Below, in pieces: positions 17,345 through 24,781 of a DNA stretch of 64,000 nucleotides (the first letter of the stretch is position 1; each line of letters starts with the position of its first letter). Source of the stretch: Burkholderiales bacterium (GTDB lineage: Bacteria; Pseudomonadota; Gammaproteobacteria; Burkholderiales; SG8-41). The notes under the pieces were generated by a model. It saw only the letters and a list, made by a program, of their open reading frames with translations, made no database searches and was not told the DNA's origin. Made by a program: the position numbers and the translations under genes. The stretch lies in assembly GCA_019744975.1 (NCBI GenBank), contig JAIETP010000003.1, positions 1 through 64,000 of the forward strand, read 5' to 3'.

Positions 17345-17358
17345 TTTGACATGGATCA
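17345..17358. promoter_or_regulatory. FNR/ANR box upstream of radical SAM gene
   Basis: TTGAC-ATGG-ATCAA, with TAACTT at 17382-17387 at the class II -10 position. The same -10 hexamer is found at the narK1 promoter. The GTG start of the downstream gene is 66 bases after the box. Confidence 0.78.
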
Positions 17359-17423
17359 ACGTCGAGGCATGGCACTCAGTCTAACTTGGAGCATTACATC
17401 CAGGACACTGAGAAGAAAATTTC

Positions 17424-18395
17424 GTGGCAACGATAACCGAGCGCATCGACAACGTCACCCGCATTCCGCCGGATTACCTGCGCGCAAAACCACCGGCACC
17501 CCACAGCGTCAAAATCGAAATTTCCCCGCGCTGCAACTATCGCTGTGGTTTTTGCGCATTGCGTACCCGCGAAGTACAGCCGAAGTGGGACATGGATTTC
17601 GGCCTGTTTAAACGCATCACGCGGGAAATGCGCGAGGCCGGCGTTAAAGAACTCGGCATGTTTTACCTCGGTGAATCCTTCATGAACCCGCGTCTGCTGG
17701 TGGATTGCATCGCCTACGCCAAACAGGACCTGGGTTTTCCCTACGTATTCCTGACCTCCAACGCCTCGATGGCGTTTCCGGAGGCCGTAGACGCCTGCAT
17801 GAAGGCCGGCCTCGACTCGCTCAAATGGTCGGTCAACGCCGCAGACGAGGAGCAGTTCGAAAGCATCATGGGCGTCTCCGGCAGGTTGTTTCGCAGAGCA
17901 CTTGCCAACATCAAGAGCGCCTGGGAAATTCGTACCAACGTCGGACGTGCCAGAGGCGGTTACAGCACCGGCCTCTATGCCTCTTCGATCCGCTACGACG
18001 GCAAACAGCAGGAGAAGATGGAACAATTGCTGCGCGACCATGTACTTCCCTTCGTCGATCAGCACTACTGGCTGCCGCTGTATTCCATGGGCGCTTTCGC
18101 GACACAGCGCGAGGAACAACTGGGCTACCGCCCGACTGCGGGGAATCAGGGACGGATCGGCGCGTTGCGCGAGCCCCTGCCCTGCTGGTCGGCATTTACC
18201 GAGGGGCACGTCACCGCGGAGGGAAAACTGTCAGCCTGCTGTTTTGACGCCACCGCCAACTGGACCATGGGTGACCTGACGCAGGTTTCATTCATGGACG
18301 CATGGAATTCCGGAAAATTCACAGCCCTGCGCGCCGCCCATCTGAAACGTGACGTACGCGGCACGGTTTGTGAAAACTGCATCGCCTACGGATAG
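17424..18395 (+). CDS. radical SAM/SPASM protein of unknown role
   Basis: 323 residues. The radical SAM cluster motif CNYRCGFC lies near residue 37-44 within EISPRCNYRCGFCALRTREV, followed by a TIM-barrel-like core. The C-terminal part has SPASM-like cysteines in PCWSAFTEGHVTAEGKLSACCFDA and the terminal VCENCIAYG. SPASM proteins often modify peptides or assemble cofactors, but no precursor peptide is evident nearby. An FNR box upstream and a DNR-like regulator gene 39 bases downstream tie it to anaerobic nitrogen-oxide metabolism. It is not MoaA, whose conserved C-terminal GG is absent. Start is GTG after GAGAAG. Confidence 0.75.
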   Translation: MATITERIDNVTRIPPDYLRAKPPAPHSVKIEISPRCNYRCGFCALRTREVQPKWDMDFGLFKRITREMREAGVKELGMFYLGESFMNPRLLVDCIAYAKQDLGFPYVFLTSNASMAFPEAVDACMKAGLDSLKWSVNAADEEQFESIMGVSGRLFRRALANIKSAWEIRTNVGRARGGYSTGLYASSIRYDGKQQEKMEQLLRDHVLPFVDQHYWLPLYSMGAFATQREEQLGYRPTAGNQGRIGALREPLPCWSAFTEGHVTAEGKLSACCFDATANWTMGDLTQVSFMDAWNSGKFTALRAAHLKRDVRGTVCENCIAYG

Positions 18396-18434
18396 GATGC
18401 ATCCGCTTGCGGACGCACATTTGATGCGTTTTTC

Positions 18435-19127
18435 ATGATCCGGCAATGTCGACAGATCAGGGCTCAGACGCTGCTCGAGAATCTCCCCCTGTTCCGGGAA
18501 CTCGATCATGAAAAACTCGGCCGTATCGCCGCAGCCACGCTGCAGATCGAAGCGCCGCGCGGCAGTGTGCTGTTTCGCCGTGGCGATCCATGCACAGGTT
18601 TCCACATCATCATTTGCGGGCAGGTCAAACTTGCGCTGCAGACGCCACAGGGTACGGAAAAGGTCGTCGAGATACTCGGGGCCGGACACAGTTTCGGCGA
18701 AGCAGTCATGTTCCTGGAAAAGCCGTACGTGGTGACCGCGGAGGCACTCGCCGACACCAGGCTGCTGCATGTCGCGGCTACCGCGGTTTTCGCGGAACTG
18801 GATCGCGATCCGCGGTTCGCACGCCGCATCATTGCCAGCCTGAGCATGCGCCTGCATCACCTGCTCGGCGATCTGGAGTCCTACACCCTGAAATCCGGCA
18901 CACAACGTGTCATCGGTTACCTGCTGAGCCTGAGTGACACTGCAGGTGGCGGCACCACTGAAATAGAGCTGCCCGCCCGAAAAAACGTCATCGCATCGCG
19001 TTTGAACCTGACTCATGAACATTTCTCGCGCACCCTGCACGGACTCGCGGCCGCCGGCCTGATCAGCATCGACGGTCAGAAGATCGGCATTGCCAGCATC
19101 GAAAAATTGCAAGCCCACAAAGGCTGA
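18435..19127 (+). CDS. DNR-like Crp/Fnr family regulator
   Basis: 230 residues with a cNMP-type sensory beta-roll (GSVLFRRGDPCTGFHIIICG, SFGEAVMFLEKPYVVTAEAL) and a C-terminal winged helix. It lacks the N-terminal Cys cluster of Fnr, as in DNR proteins that sense NO through haem. The recognition helix HEHFSRTL keeps Glu, Ser and Arg at the positions that read TTGAT, so it should bind the same boxes as Fnr. A DNR role is inference; haem binding is not visible from sequence. Confidence 0.8.
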   Translation: MIRQCRQIRAQTLLENLPLFRELDHEKLGRIAAATLQIEAPRGSVLFRRGDPCTGFHIIICGQVKLALQTPQGTEKVVEILGAGHSFGEAVMFLEKPYVVTAEALADTRLLHVAATAVFAELDRDPRFARRIIASLSMRLHHLLGDLESYTLKSGTQRVIGYLLSLSDTAGGGTTEIELPARKNVIASRLNLTHEHFSRTLHGLAAAGLISIDGQKIGIASIEKLQAHKG

Positions 19128-19159
19128 GCAGACGCATGGCATGCCCCGTCCCCGCCGTG

Positions 19160-19173
19160 TTGATTCATATCAA
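19160..19173. promoter_or_regulatory. FNR/DNR box upstream of flavoprotein gene
   Basis: Perfect TTGAT-TCAT-ATCAA, with CAGAAT at 19196-19201 as a class II -10. The box argues that translation starts at ATG 19256 and not at an in-frame ATG at 19136, which would put the operator inside the coding region. Confidence 0.82.
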
Positions 19174-19255
19174 TGCGCATGACCGCCATTTCCCACAGAA
19201 TGCGCTGATCCCGCCCGCCATTCCTGTCGGGGCGACCAACCGCGTCAAAATCCCC

Positions 19256-20488
19256 ATGGACATTCCGCTGCCGACCTGGAAACTCCGCAACCGCTCATTG
19301 CTACCCATCGTCCAGGGGGGCATGGGTATCGGCGTTTCCGCGCACCGGCTGGCCGGAAGTGTCGCCGCGCTTGGCGGACTGGGCACGATATCGAGCGTGG
19401 ACCTGCGCCACCACCACCCCGATCTGCTGGAGAGTGCCGCCGGATGCCGGGACCGTGAGGTGCTGGATCAACTCAATCTCGCCGCCCTGGACCGCGAAAT
19501 CCGCATGGCCCTGGACATCGCCTCCGGCCACGGTGCCATTGCTGTCAACATCATGAAGGCCGTCGCCTCGCATGCCGCCTACGTGCGCCAGTCCTGCGCG
19601 AGCGGCGCCCACGCGATCGTCATGGGCGCGGGCCTGCCGCTTGACCTGCCCGACCTGACGGCAGACTTTCCCGATGTCGCCCTGATCCCGATCCTGTCGG
19701 ACGCGCGCGGTGTGGGCATCGTGCTGAAAAAATGGATGCGCAAGAAAAAACTGCCGGATGCAATCATCATCGAGCATCCACGACATGCCGGCGGACACCT
19801 GGGGGCAACCCGCATCGATGACATTGGCGATCCCCGGTTCGACTTCACCCCGGTAATGGAACAAATCCGCGGACTGTTTCGTGATCTGGGCATTGAACAT
19901 GAACACATACCGCTGATCCCTGCCGGAGGCATCAACAGCCATCAGCAGGTGCGAACCCTGCTGCAGCAGGGCGCCGCCGCGGTTCAGGTCGGCACGCCGT
20001 TTGCCGTTACTGTCGAAGGCGATGCCCACCCCGAATTCAAGCGCGTGTTGGCGGAGGCCAGGCCAGAAGACATCGTCACCTTCATGAGTGTTGCCGGCCT
20101 GCCGGCACGCGCCGTACTGACACCGTGGCTGAAAAATTACCTGCGGCGCGAGAAAACCCTGCAATCACACGCCAAGGCCGATCCGCGCCGCTGCGTACAG
20201 GGACTTAATTGCCTGACCGTGTGCGGTTTACGCGACGGCATTGCCGGTGCCGGGCAGTTCTGCATAGACACACGGCTTGCCTATGCACTCAAGGGAGATG
20301 TCCGTAAGGGCCTGTTTTTCCGTGGAGCGGAAAACCTGCCATTCGGCACCGCCATCCGGCCGGTAGCCGACTTGCTGGCATACCTGATGACGGGCGCCAT
20401 AACAGCCGGTCTGGCAGCAGTTCATTCATGTCAAACCCGGGTTGACGTCAGGTGCCGTAACACGGGTTCGCCGCATCGGGTAACGTAG
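19256..20488 (+). CDS. nitronate monooxygenase-like FMN protein with C-terminal Cys cluster
   Basis: About 410 residues. The TIM-barrel FMN domain of the 2-nitropropane dioxygenase / NAD(P)H-dependent flavin oxidoreductase family is clear: LPIVQGGMGIGVSAHRLAGSV, GAHAIVMGAGLP, EHPRHAGGHLG, IPAGGINSHQQ and AAAVQVGTPF. Beyond the usual barrel there is a Cys-containing tail (CVQGLNCLTVCG, then FCIDTRLAYALKGD) and a helical end, a variant also seen in some anaerobe members of the family. The substrate is uncertain. ATG at 19256 was chosen because the FNR-type box lies upstream; its ribosome binding site is weak. Confidence 0.82.
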   Translation: MDIPLPTWKLRNRSLLPIVQGGMGIGVSAHRLAGSVAALGGLGTISSVDLRHHHPDLLESAAGCRDREVLDQLNLAALDREIRMALDIASGHGAIAVNIMKAVASHAAYVRQSCASGAHAIVMGAGLPLDLPDLTADFPDVALIPILSDARGVGIVLKKWMRKKKLPDAIIIEHPRHAGGHLGATRIDDIGDPRFDFTPVMEQIRGLFRDLGIEHEHIPLIPAGGINSHQQVRTLLQQGAAAVQVGTPFAVTVEGDAHPEFKRVLAEARPEDIVTFMSVAGLPARAVLTPWLKNYLRREKTLQSHAKADPRRCVQGLNCLTVCGLRDGIAGAGQFCIDTRLAYALKGDVRKGLFFRGAENLPFGTAIRPVADLLAYLMTGAITAGLAAVHSCQTRVDVRCRNTGSPHRVT

Positions 20489-20600
20489 CTTCAGGATCGA
20501 AGACACAACCTGCCACACACCGGCAATGCTGCCGTTTTCTCAGCGCCAAAAACGGCTCCGGTGCCTGTTGGGCGGCACCATGAACAAAGCCAATATGCAC

Positions 20601-21005
20601 TCAGTCAAAAATCAATGGCTGACCCTGCCGGTCGAAGGGCATGAACGCGCCAAAGGACCCCGACTTGATGGCTTCGATCATGCGCTGCAGCGACTGGTCG
20701 GCTTCCACATCCGTAGGTGGGCGCCCGCCGCGCCCCGAAAGGGCCGCTACGAACACGACAGCCCAGTCGCGCCCGAACTGACGCGACTCCTCAGCCAGTT
20801 CTGAAAACGTGCTCATATCCTCGGGTTTCTTGTCCACGGACATCAAGGGCACCAGCGCACCGCCGTCCCCTTCCTGAAAACGGGCACGCTGTTCAGCCGT
20901 ACTGCCATCAGGCAATTCGGCATCGGCAAAAACGAACAGCAGGCGTTGCGGCTCGGATTGCTGCTTCGCAGCCCGCAGCAGATCTTCGAAGTTGGAAATA
21001 TTCAT
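20601..21005 (-). CDS. conserved small protein at 3' end of nar operon
   Basis: About 134 residues, MNISNFEDLLRAAKQQSEPQRLL at the N terminus, no membrane helix or metal motif, acidic. Similar proteins are known to follow the narI-ppiC genes in betaproteobacterial nar operons. Some databases label them ribonucleotide reductase subunit alpha, for which I see no catalytic motif. The start overlaps the region of the ppiC stop (ATG 21005, or GTG 21011). Function unknown. Confidence 0.7.
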   Translation of the reverse strand: MNISNFEDLLRAAKQQSEPQRLLFVFADAELPDGSTAEQRARFQEGDGGALVPLMSVDKKPEDMSTFSELAEESRQFGRDWAVVFVAALSGRGGRPPTDVEADQSLQRMIEAIKSGSFGAFMPFDRQGQPLIFD

Positions 21006-21007
21006 GA

Positions 21008-21796
21008 TCACTGCACCAGCGGCGTATCTGCTGTGTCGAGATCGACGCCTTCCACCTCTGCGGCACCGGCCAGCAACAGCAGGTATTGCCGCAATGCCGT
21101 GACAAAAGCCTGTTGGCGCAGCGAATTTTCCAGCGCCCCGCGCACCGACTCGAATGACTGCGCCACGCCCGGCTCACGCTCCAGCACTTCGACCACATGC
21201 AGCCCGAAACGGCTGTGCACCAGGCGCGGCAGCACGCCCACTTCAATGTGACCGAACAGTTCGCGGGCGAACTCGGGTGCGCAGTCTTCGCCACTGAGCC
21301 ATCCGAGATCCCCGCCGTCAGCACCGCTGGGGCAATTGGACCACTTGCGCGCGGCATCGGCAAAGCGGTCTGCGGACTGGCCGTCGTGGCAACGCACGTC
21401 GAGAAAAACCGGTTCCGCCTGCTTGCGCAGGGCCACAACGTCCACGCCGGGCGTGACCGCGAAAAGGATATGCCGCGCGCGCACACGTTCCCCATTTCGA
21501 TAACGACCCTGATGCGCCGCGTAATGGCGGCGGCAGTCCTCCTCCGTGGGTTCAGGCACGGCGAGATTCCGTTCCAGCAGTGCTTCAATGGCAGCAGTTG
21601 CGGCCTCACTGATCACGCCGTCACCTGCAGCGGGATCGCTTGCTGCGAGCAAACCACCGGCCTGTGCGGCCTGGCGCAGCAGTTCGGTGCAGGCGCGCTG
21701 GCGCAGCACTTCGGCAGACAGTAATTCTCCGGGCTTGTTCAGGGCCACGCCGTTGACACAGGCAACGGGGCTTGCAAGAGCAGCATCAGCAATCAT
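21008..21796 (-). CDS. PpiC-type (parvulin) peptidyl-prolyl isomerase of nar operon
   Basis: 262 residues. The parvulin domain is visible in RVRARHILFAVTPG, FADAARKWSNCPSGADGGDLGWL and HSRFGLHVVEVLERE, preceded by an N-terminal helical part. There is no signal peptide, so it is probably cytoplasmic, resembling NifM-type isomerases. The position after narI suggests help in folding NarG or NarH before Tat-independent membrane assembly; this is inference. Confidence 0.85.
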   Translation of the reverse strand: MIADAALASPVACVNGVALNKPGELLSAEVLRQRACTELLRQAAQAGGLLAASDPAAGDGVISEAATAAIEALLERNLAVPEPTEEDCRRHYAAHQGRYRNGERVRARHILFAVTPGVDVVALRKQAEPVFLDVRCHDGQSADRFADAARKWSNCPSGADGGDLGWLSGEDCAPEFARELFGHIEVGVLPRLVHSRFGLHVVEVLEREPGVAQSFESVRGALENSLRQQAFVTALRQYLLLLAGAAEVEGVDLDTADTPLVQ

Positions 21797-21813
21797 GACG
21801 TTGTTCTCCTCAT

Positions 21814-22560
21814 TCAGGCGCCGGCGCCGGGCTGGCGCGGCTGGTTATGGCCGGCCGGCAGATTGAGCCGGCGGCTGCGCACCACCTGACGTGGACGGAA
21901 CAGGTAGGCCAGCGTGGCGAAACCGCTCCATACGTGCACCAGCCGGCTGAAGGGAAACAGCAGGAAAATCGTCATTCCCAGCACCAGGTGCGCCTTGTAC
22001 GGCCAGTCCAGCGGGATCAGGCCTTCCGCCCCACCGACGCGGAAAGTGAACACGCGCTGCGCCCAGTCGGACAGCACCAGCATCACGCTGCCATCGGAAT
22101 GGGACAGCGAGTACGGCAACGTGATCAGGCCCAGCGTCAGTTGCACCCACAGGATGATCAGGATGGCCAGATCGGTACGGTGGCTGGTCAGGCGGATACG
22201 GGGATCAAACATGCGGCGGTATATCAGCATGCTGAGTCCGATAAAACAGATGAACCCGGCGACGCCGCCGGCATAAATAGCCAGCAATTGTTTGTTGGCG
22301 GGACTGATGAAGGCCTCGTATGCCCAGTGCGGCGTGAGCAGCCCGACCAGGTGGCCGAAAAACAGGAACAGGATACCGACATGAAACAGGTTGCTGCCCC
22401 AGCGCAGTGTGCCGGTACGCAGCATCTGTGATGAGTCGCTCTTCCAGGTGTACTGATCGCGGTCGTAGCGGGCCAGACTGCCCACCAGGAAAACCACCAT
22501 ACAGATATACGGGTAATAACTGAAAAAGAAAGTGTGCAAATAAGACGGATAGGCGTTCAT
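21814..22560 (-). CDS. narI: nitrate reductase gamma subunit (cytochrome b)
   Basis: 248 residues with five membrane helices. Haem-ligand histidines sit in NLFHVGILFLFFGHLVGLL and in KAHLVLGMTIFLLFPFSRLVH. NarI oxidises quinol at the periplasmic side and passes electrons to NarH. The ATG at 22560 (MNAYPSYLHTFFFSYYPYI) overlaps the narJ stop. Upstream in-frame codons do not resemble NarI. Confidence 0.96.
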   Translation of the reverse strand: MNAYPSYLHTFFFSYYPYICMVVFLVGSLARYDRDQYTWKSDSSQMLRTGTLRWGSNLFHVGILFLFFGHLVGLLTPHWAYEAFISPANKQLLAIYAGGVAGFICFIGLSMLIYRRMFDPRIRLTSHRTDLAILIILWVQLTLGLITLPYSLSHSDGSVMLVLSDWAQRVFTFRVGGAEGLIPLDWPYKAHLVLGMTIFLLFPFSRLVHVWSGFATLAYLFRPRQVVRSRRLNLPAGHNQPRQPGAGA

Positions 22561-23255
22561 GCGATCACCCTTGTTTTGGTGTTCTTGCGAACCAGATGTA
22601 TGGGTTGCGGCTGGCCGGGCCGGGACTGCCCCTTGGACGAACAACCGTCAAACACCGGCGGCTCGATCCAGCTTTCATCCAGCGGCGGCTCAGCGACGGG
22701 CTTTACGGCCTGCGCCTGCTCGCCCGCCAGTTCCAGCAATGCGCCAAGCACGCTGGCGTACGGGCTGGCGCGTTCCTGCAAAGCGCTGAACAGCGCATTG
22801 AATATATGCGCCATTTCACCCAGAAAGGCGCGCGCTTCACGCGGCGGCTGGGTGGAAACGAACTCCAGCACGACGGGCAGGTAGTCCGGCAATTCGCCGG
22901 GCGCCAGATACAGGCCGGCCTTCTCGTACGTCTGCGCCAAGTCGATCATCGCCGGGCCACGATCGCGCGAATCGCCATGCACATGCTCGAACAGGTGCAG
23001 CGAAGTGGCACGGCCGCGGTCGAACAGTTCGACATAGTCAGCCTCGGTCTCCAGCGGCTCGGCATTCCCCAGCGCGGCAATCAGCCCATCGAGTTCGGCC
23101 TGGCGCTCAAGGGATAACGCACCTTCGTGACGCAGGATGGCGCACATTTCGGGCAGACAACTGCGCATCGCCGTATCCGGATACCCGAGCAAGGCCGCCA
23201 ACACGCGCAGACTGCCGGGAGCAGCCACAGGTTTTGATTTTGAAAGTCCCAGCAT
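22557..23255 (-). CDS. narJ: nitrate reductase assembly chaperone
   Basis: 232 residues, all-helical TorD/NarJ-type chaperone that inserts the molybdenum cofactor into NarG. The family core is visible in ADYVELFDRGRATSLHLFEH and the preceding LAALLGYPD. ATG at 23255 is two bases after the narH stop. The C-terminal 40 residues are Pro- and Lys-rich and look disordered. Confidence 0.94.
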   Translation of the reverse strand: MLGLSKSKPVAAPGSLRVLAALLGYPDTAMRSCLPEMCAILRHEGALSLERQAELDGLIAALGNAEPLETEADYVELFDRGRATSLHLFEHVHGDSRDRGPAMIDLAQTYEKAGLYLAPGELPDYLPVVLEFVSTQPPREARAFLGEMAHIFNALFSALQERASPYASVLGALLELAGEQAQAVKPVAEPPLDESWIEPPVFDGCSSKGQSRPGQPQPIHLVRKNTKTRVIA

Positions 23256-23257
23256 GA

Positions 23258-24781
23258 TCAGACCTCCAGCTTGATCGGAATGGTGCGTTTTTTCTCGCTG
23301 CCGAACAGACTGGTCTCGCCAGTGCCTTCCGAGCAACCGTTACCGAAGGAGAAGCCGCAGCCGCCGCGCACGTTGAAGGTGTTCTCGGCGTACTCGCGGT
23401 GGGTGCTGGGGATCACAAAACGATCCTCGTAGTTGGCAATCGCCATGATGCGGTACATCTCCTCCACCATTTCCCGGGTGATGCCGACCTGCTGCAGCAC
23501 CGCGGTATTGATACGCTGATCGACATGTTTTTCGCGCTGGTAGGCGCGCATCGCCAGCATGCGTTCGAGCGCACGCACCACCGGCACCGTATCCCCGGCG
23601 GTGAGCAGGTTGGCCAGATACTTGACGGGAATGCGCAGTTGATTGACGTCGGGGATCTGGCCATTGGTACCGATATGGCCGGCATTGGCTGCAGCACTGA
23701 TCGGCGACAGCGGCGGCACGTACCAGACCATCGGCAAGGTGCGGTATTCCGGGTGCAGCGGCAGTGCCACTTTCCATTCCACTGCCATCTTGTAAACGGG
23801 GCTGTTGCGCGCAGCCTCCATCCACTTGTCCGGTATGCCGTCGACGGCAGCCTGGGCAATCACCTGCGGATCGTTCGGGTCGAGGAAAATGTCCAGTTGT
23901 GCATGGTACAGATCGCGGTCATGCTCGACGCTGGCCGCCTCCTGGATACGATCGGCGTCGTAGAGCAGCACGCCCAGATAGCGGATGCGACCGACACAGG
24001 TCTCGGAGCACACGGTCGGCTGCCCCGCCTCGATGCGCGGATAGCAGAAAATGCATTTTTCCGCCTTGCCGCTTTTCCAGTTGTAATAAATTTTCTTGTA
24101 CGGACAACCGCTGACACACATCCGCCAGCCGCGGCACTTGTCCTGGTCGATCAATACGATGCCGTCTTCCTCGCGCTTGTAGATCGAGCCGGACGGGCAG
24201 CTCGCCACGCATGCCGGATTCAGGCAGTGCTCGCACAGCCGCGGCAAATACATCATGAAGGTGTTCTCGAACTGGCCGTAGATGTCCTTCTGGATGTCGT
24301 CGAAATTCCTGTCGGCACTGCGCTTGCTGAACTCGCCGCCGAGGATTTCCTCCCAGTTCGGTCCCCACACGATCTTGTCCATCTGCTTGCCGGTAATCAG
24401 GCTGCGCGGCCGCGCGGTCGGCGTGGCGCGCATCTCCGGCGCGCTCTGCAGGTGGCCGTAATCGAAGGTGAAGGGCTCGTAGTAATCGTCAATTTCGGGC
24501 AGATTGGGGTTGGCGAAAATGCGCATCAGCAACTTCCACTTCGCGCCCTGCCTCGGCTCGATGCTGCCGTTGCCCTTGCGCACCCAGCCGCCATGCCACT
24601 TGTCCTGGTTCTCCCACTCCTTGGGGTAGCCGATGCCGGGCTTGGTCTCGACATTGTTGAACCAGGCGTATTCCATGCCCGGCCGGCTGGTCCAGACGTT
24701 CTTGCAGGTAACCGAACAGGTGTGGCAACCGATGCACTTGTCGAGGTTCAGCACCATGCCGATTTGCGCGCGGATTTTCAT
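23258..24781 (-). CDS. narH: nitrate reductase beta subunit (iron-sulfur)
   Basis: 507 residues carrying four iron-sulfur clusters between NarI and NarG. Cys groups in order: CIGCHTCSVTCK; CEHCLNPACVASCPSG; CRGWRMCVSGCPYKK, where Trp replaces the second Cys and makes this the [3Fe-4S] site; and CIFCYPRIEAGQPTVCSETC. Overlaps narG by four bases. Normal family length. Confidence 0.97.
   Translation of the reverse strand: MKIRAQIGMVLNLDKCIGCHTCSVTCKNVWTSRPGMEYAWFNNVETKPGIGYPKEWENQDKWHGGWVRKGNGSIEPRQGAKWKLLMRIFANPNLPEIDDYYEPFTFDYGHLQSAPEMRATPTARPRSLITGKQMDKIVWGPNWEEILGGEFSKRSADRNFDDIQKDIYGQFENTFMMYLPRLCEHCLNPACVASCPSGSIYKREEDGIVLIDQDKCRGWRMCVSGCPYKKIYYNWKSGKAEKCIFCYPRIEAGQPTVCSETCVGRIRYLGVLLYDADRIQEAASVEHDRDLYHAQLDIFLDPNDPQVIAQAAVDGIPDKWMEAARNSPVYKMAVEWKVALPLHPEYRTLPMVWYVPPLSPISAAANAGHIGTNGQIPDVNQLRIPVKYLANLLTAGDTVPVVRALERMLAMRAYQREKHVDQRINTAVLQQVGITREMVEEMYRIMAIANYEDRFVIPSTHREYAENTFNVRGGCGFSFGNGCSEGTGETSLFGSEKKRTIPIKLEV

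Noticed and set aside
17424-18395. Assignment of the radical SAM protein as MoaA (molybdenum cofactor synthesis)
   Set aside because: The C terminus lacks the MoaA Gly-Gly end and its three-Cys second cluster pattern; the visible Cys pattern is SPASM-like instead.
19136-19255. Upstream ATG start for the flavoprotein gene
   Set aside because: It would place the perfect FNR/DNR box inside the coding sequence and add residues unlike the family's N terminus.
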